DNA from: an uncultured Clostridia bacterium
Lineage (GTDB): Bacteria; Bacillota; Clostridia; Christensenellales; UBA1750
DNA length: 64,000 nucleotides
Reading direction: 5' to 3'
Assembly: GCA_904393115.1 (NCBI GenBank)
Contig: CAJFMX010000006.1
Location: 1 to 64,000, forward strand
Position numbers and translations under genes: made by a program. A model generated the notes under the pieces. The model searched no databases, was not told the origin of the DNA, and saw only the letters and a list, made by a program, of their open reading frames with translations. Below are positions 54,634 to 64,000 of this stretch, piece by piece (the first letter of the stretch is position 1; the number at the start of each line of letters is the position of its first letter).

Positions 54634-55647
54634 TTACTTCTGGAGATGTTCGGCGCGGAACTGGCGGTAGTCTGCAAGCGCGGCGCGCAGGAGCTTGGGC
54701 GTGTCCAGCTCATAGGGACAGCGCTTGGCGCAGGCGCGGCAGTTGATGCAGTTGTTGATGCGCTCCATCTGCTCGGCCCACTCGTCGGTCAGGTATCCGG
54801 CGTAGGGCGAGCGGCGCAGGAGCTGCGGCATGCGCGCCGCGTTGTTGATCGGGATGCCCGCCGGGCAGGGCAGGCAGTAGCCGCAGCCGCGGCAGAAGTC
54901 CCCGGCCAGCTCCCTGCGGTCCTTTTCGATGCGCGCCATCATGGCCTCGTCCAGGGCGGGCGGGTTCTTCTCCAGCTCCAGCACCTCCTGCAGCTCGGAC
55001 TCCCGCTGGATGCCCCAGATGGGCACGAGGTTGTCGAACCGGCGCAGGTACGCCATCGAGGGCGCGGCGCTGGTCAGAAGCCCGCCGGCCAGGCCCTTCA
55101 TGCCGATGACGCCCATGTTCTTTTCCTTGCACAGGCGCACAAGGTCCAGGTCCTTTTCGCTGGACAGGGCCGAGAGCGGGAACTGCATGGTCTCAAACGC
55201 GCCGGATTCGATCTCGGCAAGGGCGGTGTCCAGGCGGTGGGCCGTGACGCCGATGTGGCGGATCATGCCCTGCGCCTTGGCCTTGACCATGCAGGAGAGC
55301 ATCTCGTCCGAGGGCATGGAGGCCGGGTTGTGGAACTGATAGATGTCGATGTAGTCCGTCTTCATGCGCGTGAGCGACAGCTCCAGGTGCTTCCAGAACT
55401 GGTCCGGCGTCGAAGACCCGGTCTTTGTGGCCAGGAAGATGTTCTTGCGCACGGAGGACAGCGCCAGGCCGATCTTTTCCTCGCTGTCGGTATAGGCGTT
55501 GGCGGTGTCAAAGAAGTTGATGCCCCCTTCGTAGGCGAGCACGAGCAGGCGCGCGGCCTCCTCCTTGCTCAGGCGCTGGATGGGCAGGGCGCCAAAGCCC
55601 GAACGCGTCGCGGCGATGCCCGTGGAGCCGAGGATGATGGTTTCCAT
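54634..55647 (-). CDS. aldo/keto reductase with C-terminal 4Fe-4S domain
   Basis: The 337-residue protein combines an AKR barrel with a ferredoxin-like tail. The AKR tetrad is visible: Asp and Tyr in FFDTANAYTDSEEKIG near 46-62, Lys in FLATKTGS near 75, and His in QFHNPASM near 108. The C-terminal 80 residues hold CRGCGYCLPC and CINCRACAKRCP, eight Cys for two 4Fe-4S clusters. This fusion is common in Clostridia; electron partner and substrate are unknown. ATG 55647 follows a GGGGG-rich site. It shares a 260-nt divergent region with glgB. Confidence 0.9.
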   Translation of the reverse strand: METIILGSTGIAATRSGFGALPIQRLSKEEAARLLVLAYEGGINFFDTANAYTDSEEKIGLALSSVRKNIFLATKTGSSTPDQFWKHLELSLTRMKTDYIDIYQFHNPASMPSDEMLSCMVKAKAQGMIRHIGVTAHRLDTALAEIESGAFETMQFPLSALSSEKDLDLVRLCKEKNMGVIGMKGLAGGLLTSAAPSMAYLRRFDNLVPIWGIQRESELQEVLELEKNPPALDEAMMARIEKDRRELAGDFCRGCGYCLPCPAGIPINNAARMPQLLRRSPYAGYLTDEWAEQMERINNCINCRACAKRCPYELDTPKLLRAALADYRQFRAEHLQK

Positions 55648-55720
55648 CGCGTGTTCCCCCTTCTGTCTTTTGTCCTGTGGAAAAGGCGGGGCGGCCGGTG
55701 CGCACGCCCCCTACCGGGGT

Positions 55721-55729
55721 ATTGTAGCA
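55721..55729 (-). promoter_or_regulatory. extended -10 promoter for the aldo/keto reductase gene
   Basis: On the minus strand TGCTACAAT is an extended -10 about 75 bp before the start. The upstream -35 region (TTTTCT) is weak. Confidence 0.45.
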
Positions 55730-55830
55730 TGAAATATTGTGAAAGAAAAGGGCGCGAAATGCATAATCCAAACAAATTTTGCATATTTAATTTTTTCACC
55801 AAAAAAAGAGTAGTCAACTTTAGGATTCTA

Positions 55831-55839
55831 TGCTATGAT
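55831..55839 (+). promoter_or_regulatory. extended -10 promoter for the glg operon
   Basis: TGCTATGAT is an extended -10, with TAGTCA 17 bp further upstream as a poor -35. The surrounding sequence from 55740 to 55860 is AT-rich. The leader to glgB is about 60 nt. Confidence 0.5.
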
Positions 55840-55907
55840 AGTATTAACATACAATTTACATGTTTGGGCGGGGGCCCGGGCGTGTGAATTTGAGGAGGTG
55901 AAGGGCG

Positions 55908-57809
<1,902 letters not shown>

Positions 57810-57859
57810 ACGCGCAGGCCTTGTTTCTTCATACAAAATAACTAGAAGAGGGTGTAATA

Positions 57860-59068
57860 ATGGGTAAAAAGTGTGTCGCCATGCTGCTGGCGGGCGGGCA
57901 GGGAAGCCGCCTGGGCGTTTTGACCAAGAATATGGCCAAGCCCGCCGTGGCCTTCGGCGGAAAGTACCGGATCATCGACTTCCCCCTGTCCAACTGCTCG
58001 AACTCCGGCATCGACGTCGTGGGCGTTTTGACCCAGTACCAGCCGCTGGAACTGAACTCCTACATCGGCAACGGCATGCCCTGGGATCTGGACCGCCTGA
58101 CCGGCGGCGTGTTCGTCCTGCCGCCCTACATGAAGGGCAAGAGCGGCACCTGGTACAAGGGAACCGCCAACGCCATCTACCAGAACATGACCTTCATCCA
58201 GCAGTACGACCCGGACTACGTCCTCGTCCTGTCGGGCGACCACATTTACAAGATGGACTACTCCGCCATGATCGCCATGCACGAGAAGAAGCACGCGGAC
58301 TGCACCATCGCCGTCTACTCCGTGCCGTGGAACGAGGCCTCCCGCTTTGGCATCATGAACACCAACGAGGAGGGCGACATCGTCGAGTTCGAGGAGAAGC
58401 CCGCCAACCCCAAGTCCAACAACGCGTCCATGGGCATCTACGTCTTCAACTGGAAGGACCTCAAGCAGTACCTCATCGAGGACGAGGAGAACCCGGAATC
58501 CTCCAACGATTTCGGCAAGAACATCATCCCGCGCATGCTGGCCGAGGGCAAGCACATGGTGGCCTATCCCTTCGAGGGCTACTGGAAGGACGTGGGAACC
58601 ATCGAGAGCCTGTGGGAGGCCAACATGGACCTGCTGCAGTCCCCGCCGGCCTTTAACCTCTACGACAGCGCCTGGCGCATCTACGCGCGCAACCCCACGC
58701 TGCCCCCGCACTACATCGCCAAGACCGCGGAGGTCTCCGATTCCATGGTGACCGAGGGCTGCACCGTCGCGGGCAAGGTCGACCACTCCATCCTCTTCTC
58801 CGGCGCGACCGTGGAGGAGGGCGCAATCGTGGAGAACTCCGTCATCATGAACGGCGCGCGCATCTGCAAGGGCGCGCGCATCCGCCGCGCGATCGTCTCG
58901 GAAAACGCGGTCGTCGGCCCGGACAGCGTCGTGGGCGGCAATGGCCGCATCGCGGTCGTCGGGCAGGAAACCGTGCTCCCGGAGTATTCCGTGGTCAAGC
59001 CCGGGGAGCAGATCGACATGGAAGTGCTGGCCAAGCGCGAGGCCAAGGCTGAGGAGGATGCAAAATGA
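57860..59068 (+). CDS. glgC: glucose-1-phosphate adenylyltransferase, catalytic subunit GlgC
   Basis: GlgC makes ADP-glucose, the donor for glycogen synthesis. The 402-residue protein has the nucleotide-binding [23 protein letters not shown] near 9-31, [16 protein letters not shown] near 36-51, the metal site [11 protein letters not shown] near 126-136, [10 protein letters not shown] near 174-183 and a C-terminal left-handed beta-helix (about 285-375). ATG 57860 has AGAGGGTG upstream. It overlaps glgD by 4 nt. Confidence 0.95.
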   Translation: MGKKCVAMLLAGGQGSRLGVLTKNMAKPAVAFGGKYRIIDFPLSNCSNSGIDVVGVLTQYQPLELNSYIGNGMPWDLDRLTGGVFVLPPYMKGKSGTWYKGTANAIYQNMTFIQQYDPDYVLVLSGDHIYKMDYSAMIAMHEKKHADCTIAVYSVPWNEASRFGIMNTNEEGDIVEFEEKPANPKSNNASMGIYVFNWKDLKQYLIEDEENPESSNDFGKNIIPRMLAEGKHMVAYPFEGYWKDVGTIESLWEANMDLLQSPPAFNLYDSAWRIYARNPTLPPHYIAKTAEVSDSMVTEGCTVAGKVDHSILFSGATVEEGAIVENSVIMNGARICKGARIRRAIVSENAVVGPDSVVGGNGRIAVVGQETVLPEYSVVKPGEQIDMEVLAKREAKAEEDAK

Positions 59069-60189
59069 AAGACGTATTCGGCTTGATCTATACCAGCGAT
59101 GAAAGCGACGTCCGCCTGCGCGATCTGACGCGCTCGCGCTCCATCGCCGCCATGCCCATCGGCGGCAGATACCGCGTCATCGACGTGCTCTTGAGCAACA
59201 TGGTCCACTCCGACATCACGAACGTGGGCCTGATCACGCAGCGCAACTACCACTCCCTGATGGACCACCTGGAAAGCGGCAAGGCCTGGGACCTCAACCG
59301 CAAGCGCGACGGCCTGTTCATCCTGCCGCCCTACGTCACCCGCAGCAACACCGGCGGCTATGCCGGCATGCTCGACGCCATCCGCTCCAATCTGGGCTAT
59401 GTGCGCCGCGCCTCCCAGCGCTATGCGCTGATCTCCGGCTCCTCCACGGTCTTCAACACCACGTTTGACGACATGATGAAGAAGCACATGGAGTCCGGCG
59501 CGGACATCACCATCCTCTACAACGTGCCCGGGGAGGGCGAGCTGTTCAGCGACGCGGACCGCACCTACCTCAAGCTCGACGAGAACAACCGCGTGGTCGA
59601 CATCGAGGTCTCGCCGCACCTGCACAGCTACCCCAACGTCTCCATGGACGTCTACCTGATGGACAAGGCCCTGCTGACCTACCTTGTGGAGATCTCCGCC
59701 GCGCACTACCGCACGGACTTTGTGCGCGACGTGCTCATCAACCAGCTCTCCGAGCTCAAGGTCTACGCCTACAAGTACGAGGGCTATGTCTCGCGCATCG
59801 AGTCCATCTACTCCTACTACCGGCTCAACATGGACCTGCTCAACGAGGAGATCCGCACCCCCTTGCTTTACCGGCCCAATCCGGTGTATACTAAGGTCAA
59901 GGATGAGGTTCCCGCGCGCTATGAGGCGGGGGCCAAGGCGGTCAATTCCCTCGTGGCGGACGGCTGCATCATCGAGGGCACGGTGGAAAACTCCGTGCTC
60001 TTCCGCGGCGTGCGCGTGGGCAAGGGCGCGGTGGTCAAGGACTGCATCCTCATGCAGAGCGTGGAGGTGCAGGACGGTGCGCAGCTCAGCCACGTCATCT
60101 CGGACAAGAACGCGTTCATCAAGCGCGACCGCCGCATCGTCGGCCAGGAGAGCTACCCGGTCGTCATCGAGAAGAACGCAGTCATCTAA
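59065..60189 (+). CDS. glgD: GlgD, regulatory subunit of ADP-glucose pyrophosphorylase
   Basis: The 374-residue protein is a GlgC paralogue with the same fold but without the catalytic N-terminal GGxGxR motif: the start reads [49 protein letters not shown] near 32-58 and the C-terminal hexapeptide beta-helix (about 275-365) are kept. In Bacillota GlgD pairs with GlgC to raise activity. Its ATG overlaps the glgC stop (ATGA), so the two are translationally coupled in matched amounts. Confidence 0.93.
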   Translation: MKDVFGLIYTSDESDVRLRDLTRSRSIAAMPIGGRYRVIDVLLSNMVHSDITNVGLITQRNYHSLMDHLESGKAWDLNRKRDGLFILPPYVTRSNTGGYAGMLDAIRSNLGYVRRASQRYALISGSSTVFNTTFDDMMKKHMESGADITILYNVPGEGELFSDADRTYLKLDENNRVVDIEVSPHLHSYPNVSMDVYLMDKALLTYLVEISAAHYRTDFVRDVLINQLSELKVYAYKYEGYVSRIESIYSYYRLNMDLLNEEIRTPLLYRPNPVYTKVKDEVPARYEAGAKAVNSLVADGCIIEGTVENSVLFRGVRVGKGAVVKDCILMQSVEVQDGAQLSHVISDKNAFIKRDRRIVGQESYPVVIEKNAVI

Positions 60190-60302
60190 GAAGCGCAAAG
60201 GAGAAGAGAGAAGGACAGTGCGGGCAAGGGGGTCCTTGTCCCCTTGCCGCCTTCTCGCTTGCGGGAAGGCACAGTGCAATCGACTAGAAAGGCGGGAGAT
60301 GC

Positions 60303-61802
60303 GTGAAGATCCTGTTTGCAACCTCGGAGTGCGTACCCTTTGTCAAGACCGGCGGTCTGGCGGACGTGGCCGGCGCCCTTCCTAAGCAGCTCAAGAAGCT
60401 GGGCGCGGAAGTGCGCGTCATCCTTCCCCTGTACCGCGACGTCGCGCCCAAGTGGCGGGAGCAGATGGAGCACTTGACGTACTTTTACGTCAACCTCGGC
60501 TGGAGGCGGCAGTACTGCGGCATCGAAACGCTCAAGCTCGACGGCGTGACCTTCTACTTCATCGATAACGAGTTCTACTACAACCGGCCCTCGGTCTACG
60601 GCTGGGGCGGCGACGAGGGCGAGCGCTTCGCCTTCTTCGACCGGGCGGTGCTCGAGGCCCTGCCCCTGATCGACTACAAGCCCGACATTCTGCACTGCCA
60701 CGACTGGCAGACGGGCCTGATCCCCGTGCTGCTCAAGCGCCAGTACGCGGCCCTGCCCTTCTACCAGGGCATCCACACGGTGTTCACCATCCACAACCTG
60801 CAGTACCAGGGCGTGTTCGGCATGGACTACATCGAGGACCTCATGGGCCTGGGCTGGGACGCCTACACCAGCGACAAGCTCGAGTTCTTCGGCGCGGCCT
60901 CCTTTATGAAGGGCGGCTTGGTCTACACGGACGAGATCACCACCGTCAGCCCCACCTATGCCAACGAGATCCAGACCGCCTACTACGGCGAGCGGCTCGA
61001 CGGCCTGCTCCGCGCGCGGCACGAGAGCCTGACCGGCATCCTCAACGGCATCGACGTGGACGAGTACAACCCGAACAAGGACCCCCAGATCGTGCAGACC
61101 TACAACGTCGTCACCCAGAGCAAGCGCAAGGCCGTCAACAAGGCCGCCCTGCAGGAGCAGCTCGGCCTGGAGATCCGCCCGGACGTGCCGCTCATCGGCA
61201 TGGTCACGCGCCTTTCCTCGCAGAAGGGCCTGGACCTGGTCGAGCGCGTGCTGCCCGAGATCATGAGCCTGGACGTGCAGCTCGTGGTGCTGGGCATGGG
61301 CGAGGAGAAGTTCGTCAACCTCTTCAACTGGGCGGCGCACCGCTACCAGGGCAAGGTCGCCTCCTGGAACCAGATGAACCCCGAGCTCGCGCACCGCATC
61401 TACGCCGGCGCAGACCTCTTCCTCATGCCCTCGGCCTTTGAGCCCTGCGGCCTGTCGCAGATGATCGCCATGCGCTACGGCACGGTGCCCATCGTCCGCG
61501 AGACCGGCGGCCTCAAGGACACGGTGCAGCCCTTCAACCCCGTCACGGGCGAGGGCGTGGGCTTCACCTTCTACTCCTACAACGCGCACGACATGCTCGA
61601 CGCCATCACCCGCGCCACCACCACCTACCGCGAGGACAAGAAGTCCTGGCGCAAGATCATCGGCAACGGGATGCGCGGCGACTACAGCTGGCAGCACAGC
61701 GCCAAGAAGTACATGGAGCTCTACAACAAGCTCGCCCCGGAGCAGGCCGTCCCCCTCAAGGAGGAGGCAAAGGCCGAGCCCAAGAAGGACGAGGAGGAAT
61801 AA
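60303..61802 (+). CDS. glgA: glycogen synthase GlgA
   Basis: GlgA extends alpha-1,4-glucan from ADP-glucose. The 499-residue GT5 protein begins KILFATSECVPFVKTGGLADVAGALP with the ADP-glucose-binding KTGGL near 15-19, has HCHDWQTGLIPVLLK near 134-148, TVSPTYANEI near 216-225, and the C-terminal site PSAFEPCGLSQMIAMRYGTVPIVRETGGL near 377-405. The last residues are Lys/Glu-rich. It starts at GTG 60303 with GGCGGGAG upstream. The 113-nt gap after glgD contains a small hairpin (GCAAGGGG/CCCCTTGC). Confidence 0.96.
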   Translation: MKILFATSECVPFVKTGGLADVAGALPKQLKKLGAEVRVILPLYRDVAPKWREQMEHLTYFYVNLGWRRQYCGIETLKLDGVTFYFIDNEFYYNRPSVYGWGGDEGERFAFFDRAVLEALPLIDYKPDILHCHDWQTGLIPVLLKRQYAALPFYQGIHTVFTIHNLQYQGVFGMDYIEDLMGLGWDAYTSDKLEFFGAASFMKGGLVYTDEITTVSPTYANEIQTAYYGERLDGLLRARHESLTGILNGIDVDEYNPNKDPQIVQTYNVVTQSKRKAVNKAALQEQLGLEIRPDVPLIGMVTRLSSQKGLDLVERVLPEIMSLDVQLVVLGMGEEKFVNLFNWAAHRYQGKVASWNQMNPELAHRIYAGADLFLMPSAFEPCGLSQMIAMRYGTVPIVRETGGLKDTVQPFNPVTGEGVGFTFYSYNAHDMLDAITRATTTYREDKKSWRKIIGNGMRGDYSWQHSAKKYMELYNKLAPEQAVPLKEEAKAEPKKDEEE

Positions 61803-61816
61803 TCCCCGCAACGCAG

Positions 61817-61852
61817 TCCGGCGGCCGGAACCAATCCGACCGCCGGATTTTT
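61817..61852 (+). terminator. intrinsic terminator after glgA
   Basis: TCCGGCGG pairs with CCGCCGGA, followed by TTTTT. Confidence 0.8.
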
Positions 61853-61875
61853 GCAAAAGAAAGGAGGGGAGGACC

Positions 61876-62331
61876 ATGTGGAGAGGAGTCATCGGGCTGG
61901 CGCTGAGCGCCGCGCTGCTCGCGGGGTGCTCCGCGCAGGCGGGCGAGGCGGCAGGGGCGCAGCCCTCCCCGGCGCCGTCTCCCAGGGCCGCGGAGGCGGG
62001 CGCGGACCTGTATCCCACCCTGGAGATCGCGCAGGCGGCGGGATACGCCGTCCACGCCGAGGAGAGCGACGTCTCAGATTCGCCGCAGGGCTATGAAGCC
62101 CCTGCGGTCGAGAGGACGTATTTCTTTACACGGGAGGGCGATGCCAACGGCGCGGACGTTTCCCTCGTCCTGGAGGGCGAGGAGGAGCGCCTCGTCCGCT
62201 GCAGCCACGGGAACGGCCCCGCCCCGGACCACGTGTGCGAGAGCGCCTGGCTGGACGGGACGCTCTACCAGGGCGCGGACTGCCTGACCGCCATGTTTGG
62301 CGAGGGGGCGCTCGACGCCGCGGCGGACTGA
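61876..62331 (+). CDS. small secreted lipoprotein, function unknown
   Basis: The 151-residue protein starts MWRGVIGLALSAALLAGCSAQ, a type II signal peptide with lipobox LAGC, so Cys18 should be lipidated. An Ala/Pro linker to about residue 42 is followed by a roughly 105-residue acidic domain with two further Cys (RCSHGNG and HVCESAW) and a third near the end. I do not recognise the fold. ATG 61876 follows GGAGGGGAGG. It stands alone between the glg terminator and the hairpin region. Confidence 0.75.
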   Translation: MWRGVIGLALSAALLAGCSAQAGEAAGAQPSPAPSPRAAEAGADLYPTLEIAQAAGYAVHAEESDVSDSPQGYEAPAVERTYFFTREGDANGADVSLVLEGEEERLVRCSHGNGPAPDHVCESAWLDGTLYQGADCLTAMFGEGALDAAAD

Positions 62332-62342
62332 CGCGCCAAAAC

Positions 62343-62387
62343 GAGCAGGGGACCGGAAACGCGGAACGCGTTTCCGGTCCCCTGCTC
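62343..62387. repeat. perfect 21-bp inverted repeat, copy 1
   Basis: GAGCAGGGGACCGGAAACGC and one more G pair exactly with the right arm around the loop GAA. It lies 10 bp after the lipoprotein stop and lacks a T-run. Its inner part ACCGGAAACGCG is shared with the hairpin at 62584. Confidence 0.85.
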
Positions 62388-62512
62388 ATAGGCGTCCATT
62401 CCGTTGTGCGCAGAAAACACCCGAACGATTCGAATGCAAACAAAAAGGGCAGTACGCAGGCCGCGATCATGTCCGCAATACAGACCCCCGCGTTACGTCC
62501 GAAACGCATGCT

Positions 62513-62544
62513 GCTTCGCTACCCTCTTCCAGGGTAGCAGAAGC
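62513..62544. repeat. hairpin in the gene-free stretch 62332-62635
   Basis: GCTTCGCTACCCT pairs with AGGGTAGCAGAAGC (one bulged A) around CTTCC. Apart from three hairpins I see no gene or promoter in this 300-nt stretch. Confidence 0.6.
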
Positions 62545-62583
62545 GAAGGGGAGATGTCAAGCGGAACCGGCCAATGAGCTGTG

Positions 62584-62627
62584 CAGAAAGGAACCGGAAA
62601 CGCGTTCGCGTTTCCGGTTCCTTTCTG
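62584..62627. repeat. perfect 21-bp inverted repeat, copy 2
   Basis: CAGAAAGGAACCGGAAACGC plus G pairs exactly with the right arm around a 2-nt centre. The inner 12 bp match copy 1 at 62343-62387, while the outer arms differ. It sits just beyond the 3' end of the DUF1858 gene. Confidence 0.85.
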
Positions 62628-62635
62628 TAATTTCG

Positions 62636-62842
62636 TTAGGCCTTAGCGGCAAAGTATTCGTTCAGCGCCTTGACCAGGGCGTCCACATCGCAGCCATGGA
62701 CCATGCCGGCCTGCTCCAGGGACTCCATCTGGGAGAAGGGGCAGCTGGTGCAGTGCATGCCGTACTGGTTGAGGAGCTTTGCGGTTTCGGGGTCCTTGCG
62801 GATCACTTCGCCGATGGTCATTTCCTTGTTGACAACGAACAT
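62636..62842 (-). CDS. DUF1858-domain protein
   Basis: The 68-residue protein is a single DUF1858 domain (TIGEVIRKDPETAKLLNQYGMHCTSCPFSQMESLEQA). The CTSC pair is the hallmark of the hybrid-cluster-protein-associated disulfide subgroup, thought to take part in redox or sulfur chemistry; function is not established. Start at 62842 (MFVVNKEMT) has AAAGGAGGTC upstream, better than an earlier in-frame ATG. It has its own promoter and is transcribed away from the GH13 gene's end. Confidence 0.88.
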   Translation of the reverse strand: MFVVNKEMTIGEVIRKDPETAKLLNQYGMHCTSCPFSQMESLEQAGMVHGCDVDALVKALNEYFAAKA

Positions 62843-62884
62843 GGGTTTTCGACCTCCTTTGTCTTCTGTAGACAGTATACCCAT

Positions 62885-62913
62885 ATCATAGCGCACGCAA
62901 ACGCATTGCGCAA
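62885..62913 (-). promoter_or_regulatory. promoter of the DUF1858 gene
   Basis: On the minus strand TTGCGC (62908-62913), a 17-bp spacer and TATGAT (62885-62890). It lies in the 75-nt gap before the GH13 stop codon. Confidence 0.6.
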
Positions 62914-62917
62914 GGGA

Positions 62918-64000
62918 TTACGCCTTAAAATATATGGGAGTCAGCGGCGGCAGGGCGATCTCGCCCAGGCGGCGCGCAAAGGGCGCCAGCCGGGGGTCGT
63001 TCGGATCGAGCAGGAGGGTCAGCGGCGTCTGGCTCCGGTTGATCGCAAAGAGCACGCAGCCGTTGTGCGCCCGCTCGCCCAGGGCGTCGCGGCCGTTCTC
63101 CACCCGGCGCACCACGAGCAGCACGTCCGGGTGCGGCGCGAGCAGCGCGAGCGCGCCCCGGCGCCAGAGGGGCTCCGCGCGCCGCCGGGCGATGGTCCTG
63201 GCGTAGAAGGCGATCAGCTCCTGATCCTCGTGGCCCCAAGGGTAGGTGCCGCGGTTGTAGGGGTCGCCTGCGCCCTGCATCCCGGCCTCGTCGCCGTAGT
63301 AGATGGTGGGCATGCCCGGCAGCGCGCAGACCAGCGCAAAGAGCGCCATCAGCCGCTGGCGCGCCATGCGGTAGTGCGGGCCGTCCAGCTCGAGGTCGCG
63401 CCAGGTCTCCTTCGGGGCGTCCTCGCCGGAGAGGCCGGAGAGCGCGTTGAGCGCGCGGGCGCGGTCGTGGCTGCCGATGAGGTTCATCAGCGCGTAGAAC
63501 ATCTGCGGCGGGTAGTTTTCGTGCAGGGAGTTGACCGTGCGCGCAAAGTCCCGCGCCGTGCCCCTGCCGGTGAAGAAGTTGAGCAGCGCCGTGCGCAGCG
63601 GATAGTTCATCACGCTGTCCAGCGAGCGGCCGAGCGCGTAGGAGCGCAGCTGGCCGTAGGCCACCTTGTTGGAGGCGTCCTCCCAGACCTCGCCCAGGAC
63701 CGCCGCCTCCGGGTTTTCGAGCTTGACGCGGGCGCGCAGCTCGCAGATGAAGTCGTCCGGCAGTTCGTCCGCGACGTCCAGCCGCCAGCCGGAGGCCCCG
63801 CGCGCGATCCACTGCGCCACCACGCTGTCCTCGTTGTAGATGATGAAGTCGCGGTAGCTGCGGCAGTTTTCGTCCACCTCGGGCAGGGTCTTGACGCCCC
63901 ACCAGCAGTCGTACTCCTCCGGATAGTCGCGGAAGCGGTACCAGGAGGCGTAAGGCGAGTCCTTGGACTGATAGGCGCCCACGGAGTCGTAGAGGCCGTA
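62918..64000 (-). CDS. GH13 alpha-glucosidase/neopullulanase-type enzyme, 5' end outside the window
   Basis: The visible 360 residues are the C-terminal two thirds of a GH13 barrel enzyme. Motifs are GWRLDVADEL (nucleophile Asp), AVLGEVWEDAS (acid/base Glu) and NLIGSHDRARALN (transition-state stabiliser), followed by MPTIYYGDEAGMQGAGDPYNRG and a C-terminal beta-sandwich. The YYGDEAGM/GDPYNR pair is typical of cyclomaltodextrinase, neopullulanase and maltogenic amylase. No signal peptide can be judged. Near the glg operon it may degrade glycogen or imported maltodextrins. The frame runs through the right edge at 64000 without a start codon being needed. Confidence 0.88.
   Translation of the reverse strand, partial: YGLYDSVGAYQSKDSPYASWYRFRDYPEEYDCWWGVKTLPEVDENCRSYRDFIIYNEDSVVAQWIARGASGWRLDVADELPDDFICELRARVKLENPEAAVLGEVWEDASNKVAYGQLRSYALGRSLDSVMNYPLRTALLNFFTGRGTARDFARTVNSLHENYPPQMFYALMNLIGSHDRARALNALSGLSGEDAPKETWRDLELDGPHYRMARQRLMALFALVCALPGMPTIYYGDEAGMQGAGDPYNRGTYPWGHEDQELIAFYARTIARRRAEPLWRRGALALLAPHPDVLLVVRRVENGRDALGERAHNGCVLFAINRSQTPLTLLLDPNDPRLAPFARRLGEIALPPLTPIYFKA

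Overview
The window is GC-rich chromosomal DNA from a Gram-positive, endospore-forming member of the Bacillota, most likely class Clostridia. This rests on the gene content: mraZ-rsmH-ftsL at the head of a division and cell-wall (dcw) cluster, a MurE with the DNPR motif of the meso-diaminopimelate type, spoIIGA-sigE-sigG-ylmC, GlgD next to GlgC, a valine T-box, and many GTG/TTG starts with strong Shine-Dalgarno sites. The exact order or genus cannot be read from the sequence; a GC-rich gut lineage such as Christensenellales or Oscillospirales is only a guess. Almost everything here is core chromosome. No prophage, CRISPR array or recognisable defence island was found.

Layout. 1-260: the 3' end of an IS1182-like transposase with terminator hairpins. 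278-2660: an rRNA-type methyltransferase (minus), a candidate structured RNA upstream of it (minus), a zinc-ribbon/acidic protein and a metallophosphoesterase. 2840-17650: the dcw cluster mraZ-rsmH-ftsL-pbp(PASTA)-murE-mraY-murD-ftsW-murA-ftsQ-ftsA-ftsZ, preceded by phased MraZ-box-like repeats; murG, murC, murB and ddl are absent from it. 17700-20475: a BlaI repressor and a BlaR1-like membrane protease with an unfamiliar sensor half. 20480-23660: spoIIGA, sigE, sigG and ylmC, with a second candidate small RNA in front. 23750-29980: nrdR, phoP-phoR and a divergent pstC-pstA-pstB-phoU set without pstS. 30096-34600: marR, then tilS-hpt-ftsH. 34699-43600: a PHP phosphoesterase, VanW protein, DUF4321 protein, maf, and the rod-shape cluster mreB-mreC-mreD-mrdA. 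43614-46473: icd (minus) diverging from a RelA/SpoT-domain protein. 46500-52765: a T-box leader, a small membrane protein, valS, folC, a GT28-type glycolipid glucosyltransferase and a frameshifted GNAT gene. 52783-55647 (minus): a glycoside-hydrolase-like protein and a ferredoxin-type aldo/keto reductase. 55830-61852: the glycogen operon glgB-glgC-glgD-glgA. 61876-64000: a small lipoprotein, paired hairpins, a DUF1858 protein (minus) and the 3' part of a GH13 amylase-type enzyme (minus) cut by the window edge.

How the genes fit together. Much of the window builds and shapes the cell wall: precursor synthesis (MurA, MurD, MurE, MraY), the divisome (FtsZ, FtsA, FtsQ, FtsL, FtsW, class-B PBP) and the elongasome (MreBCD, PBP2). 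It is interleaved with early and late sporulation sigma factors, phosphate sensing and transport, and carbon storage as glycogen.

Coordinates and starts were chosen by reading ribosome-binding sites, family N-termini and gene spacing. Promoters and RNA structures were found by eye and are predictions. No database search was run, so family names rest on recognised motifs.
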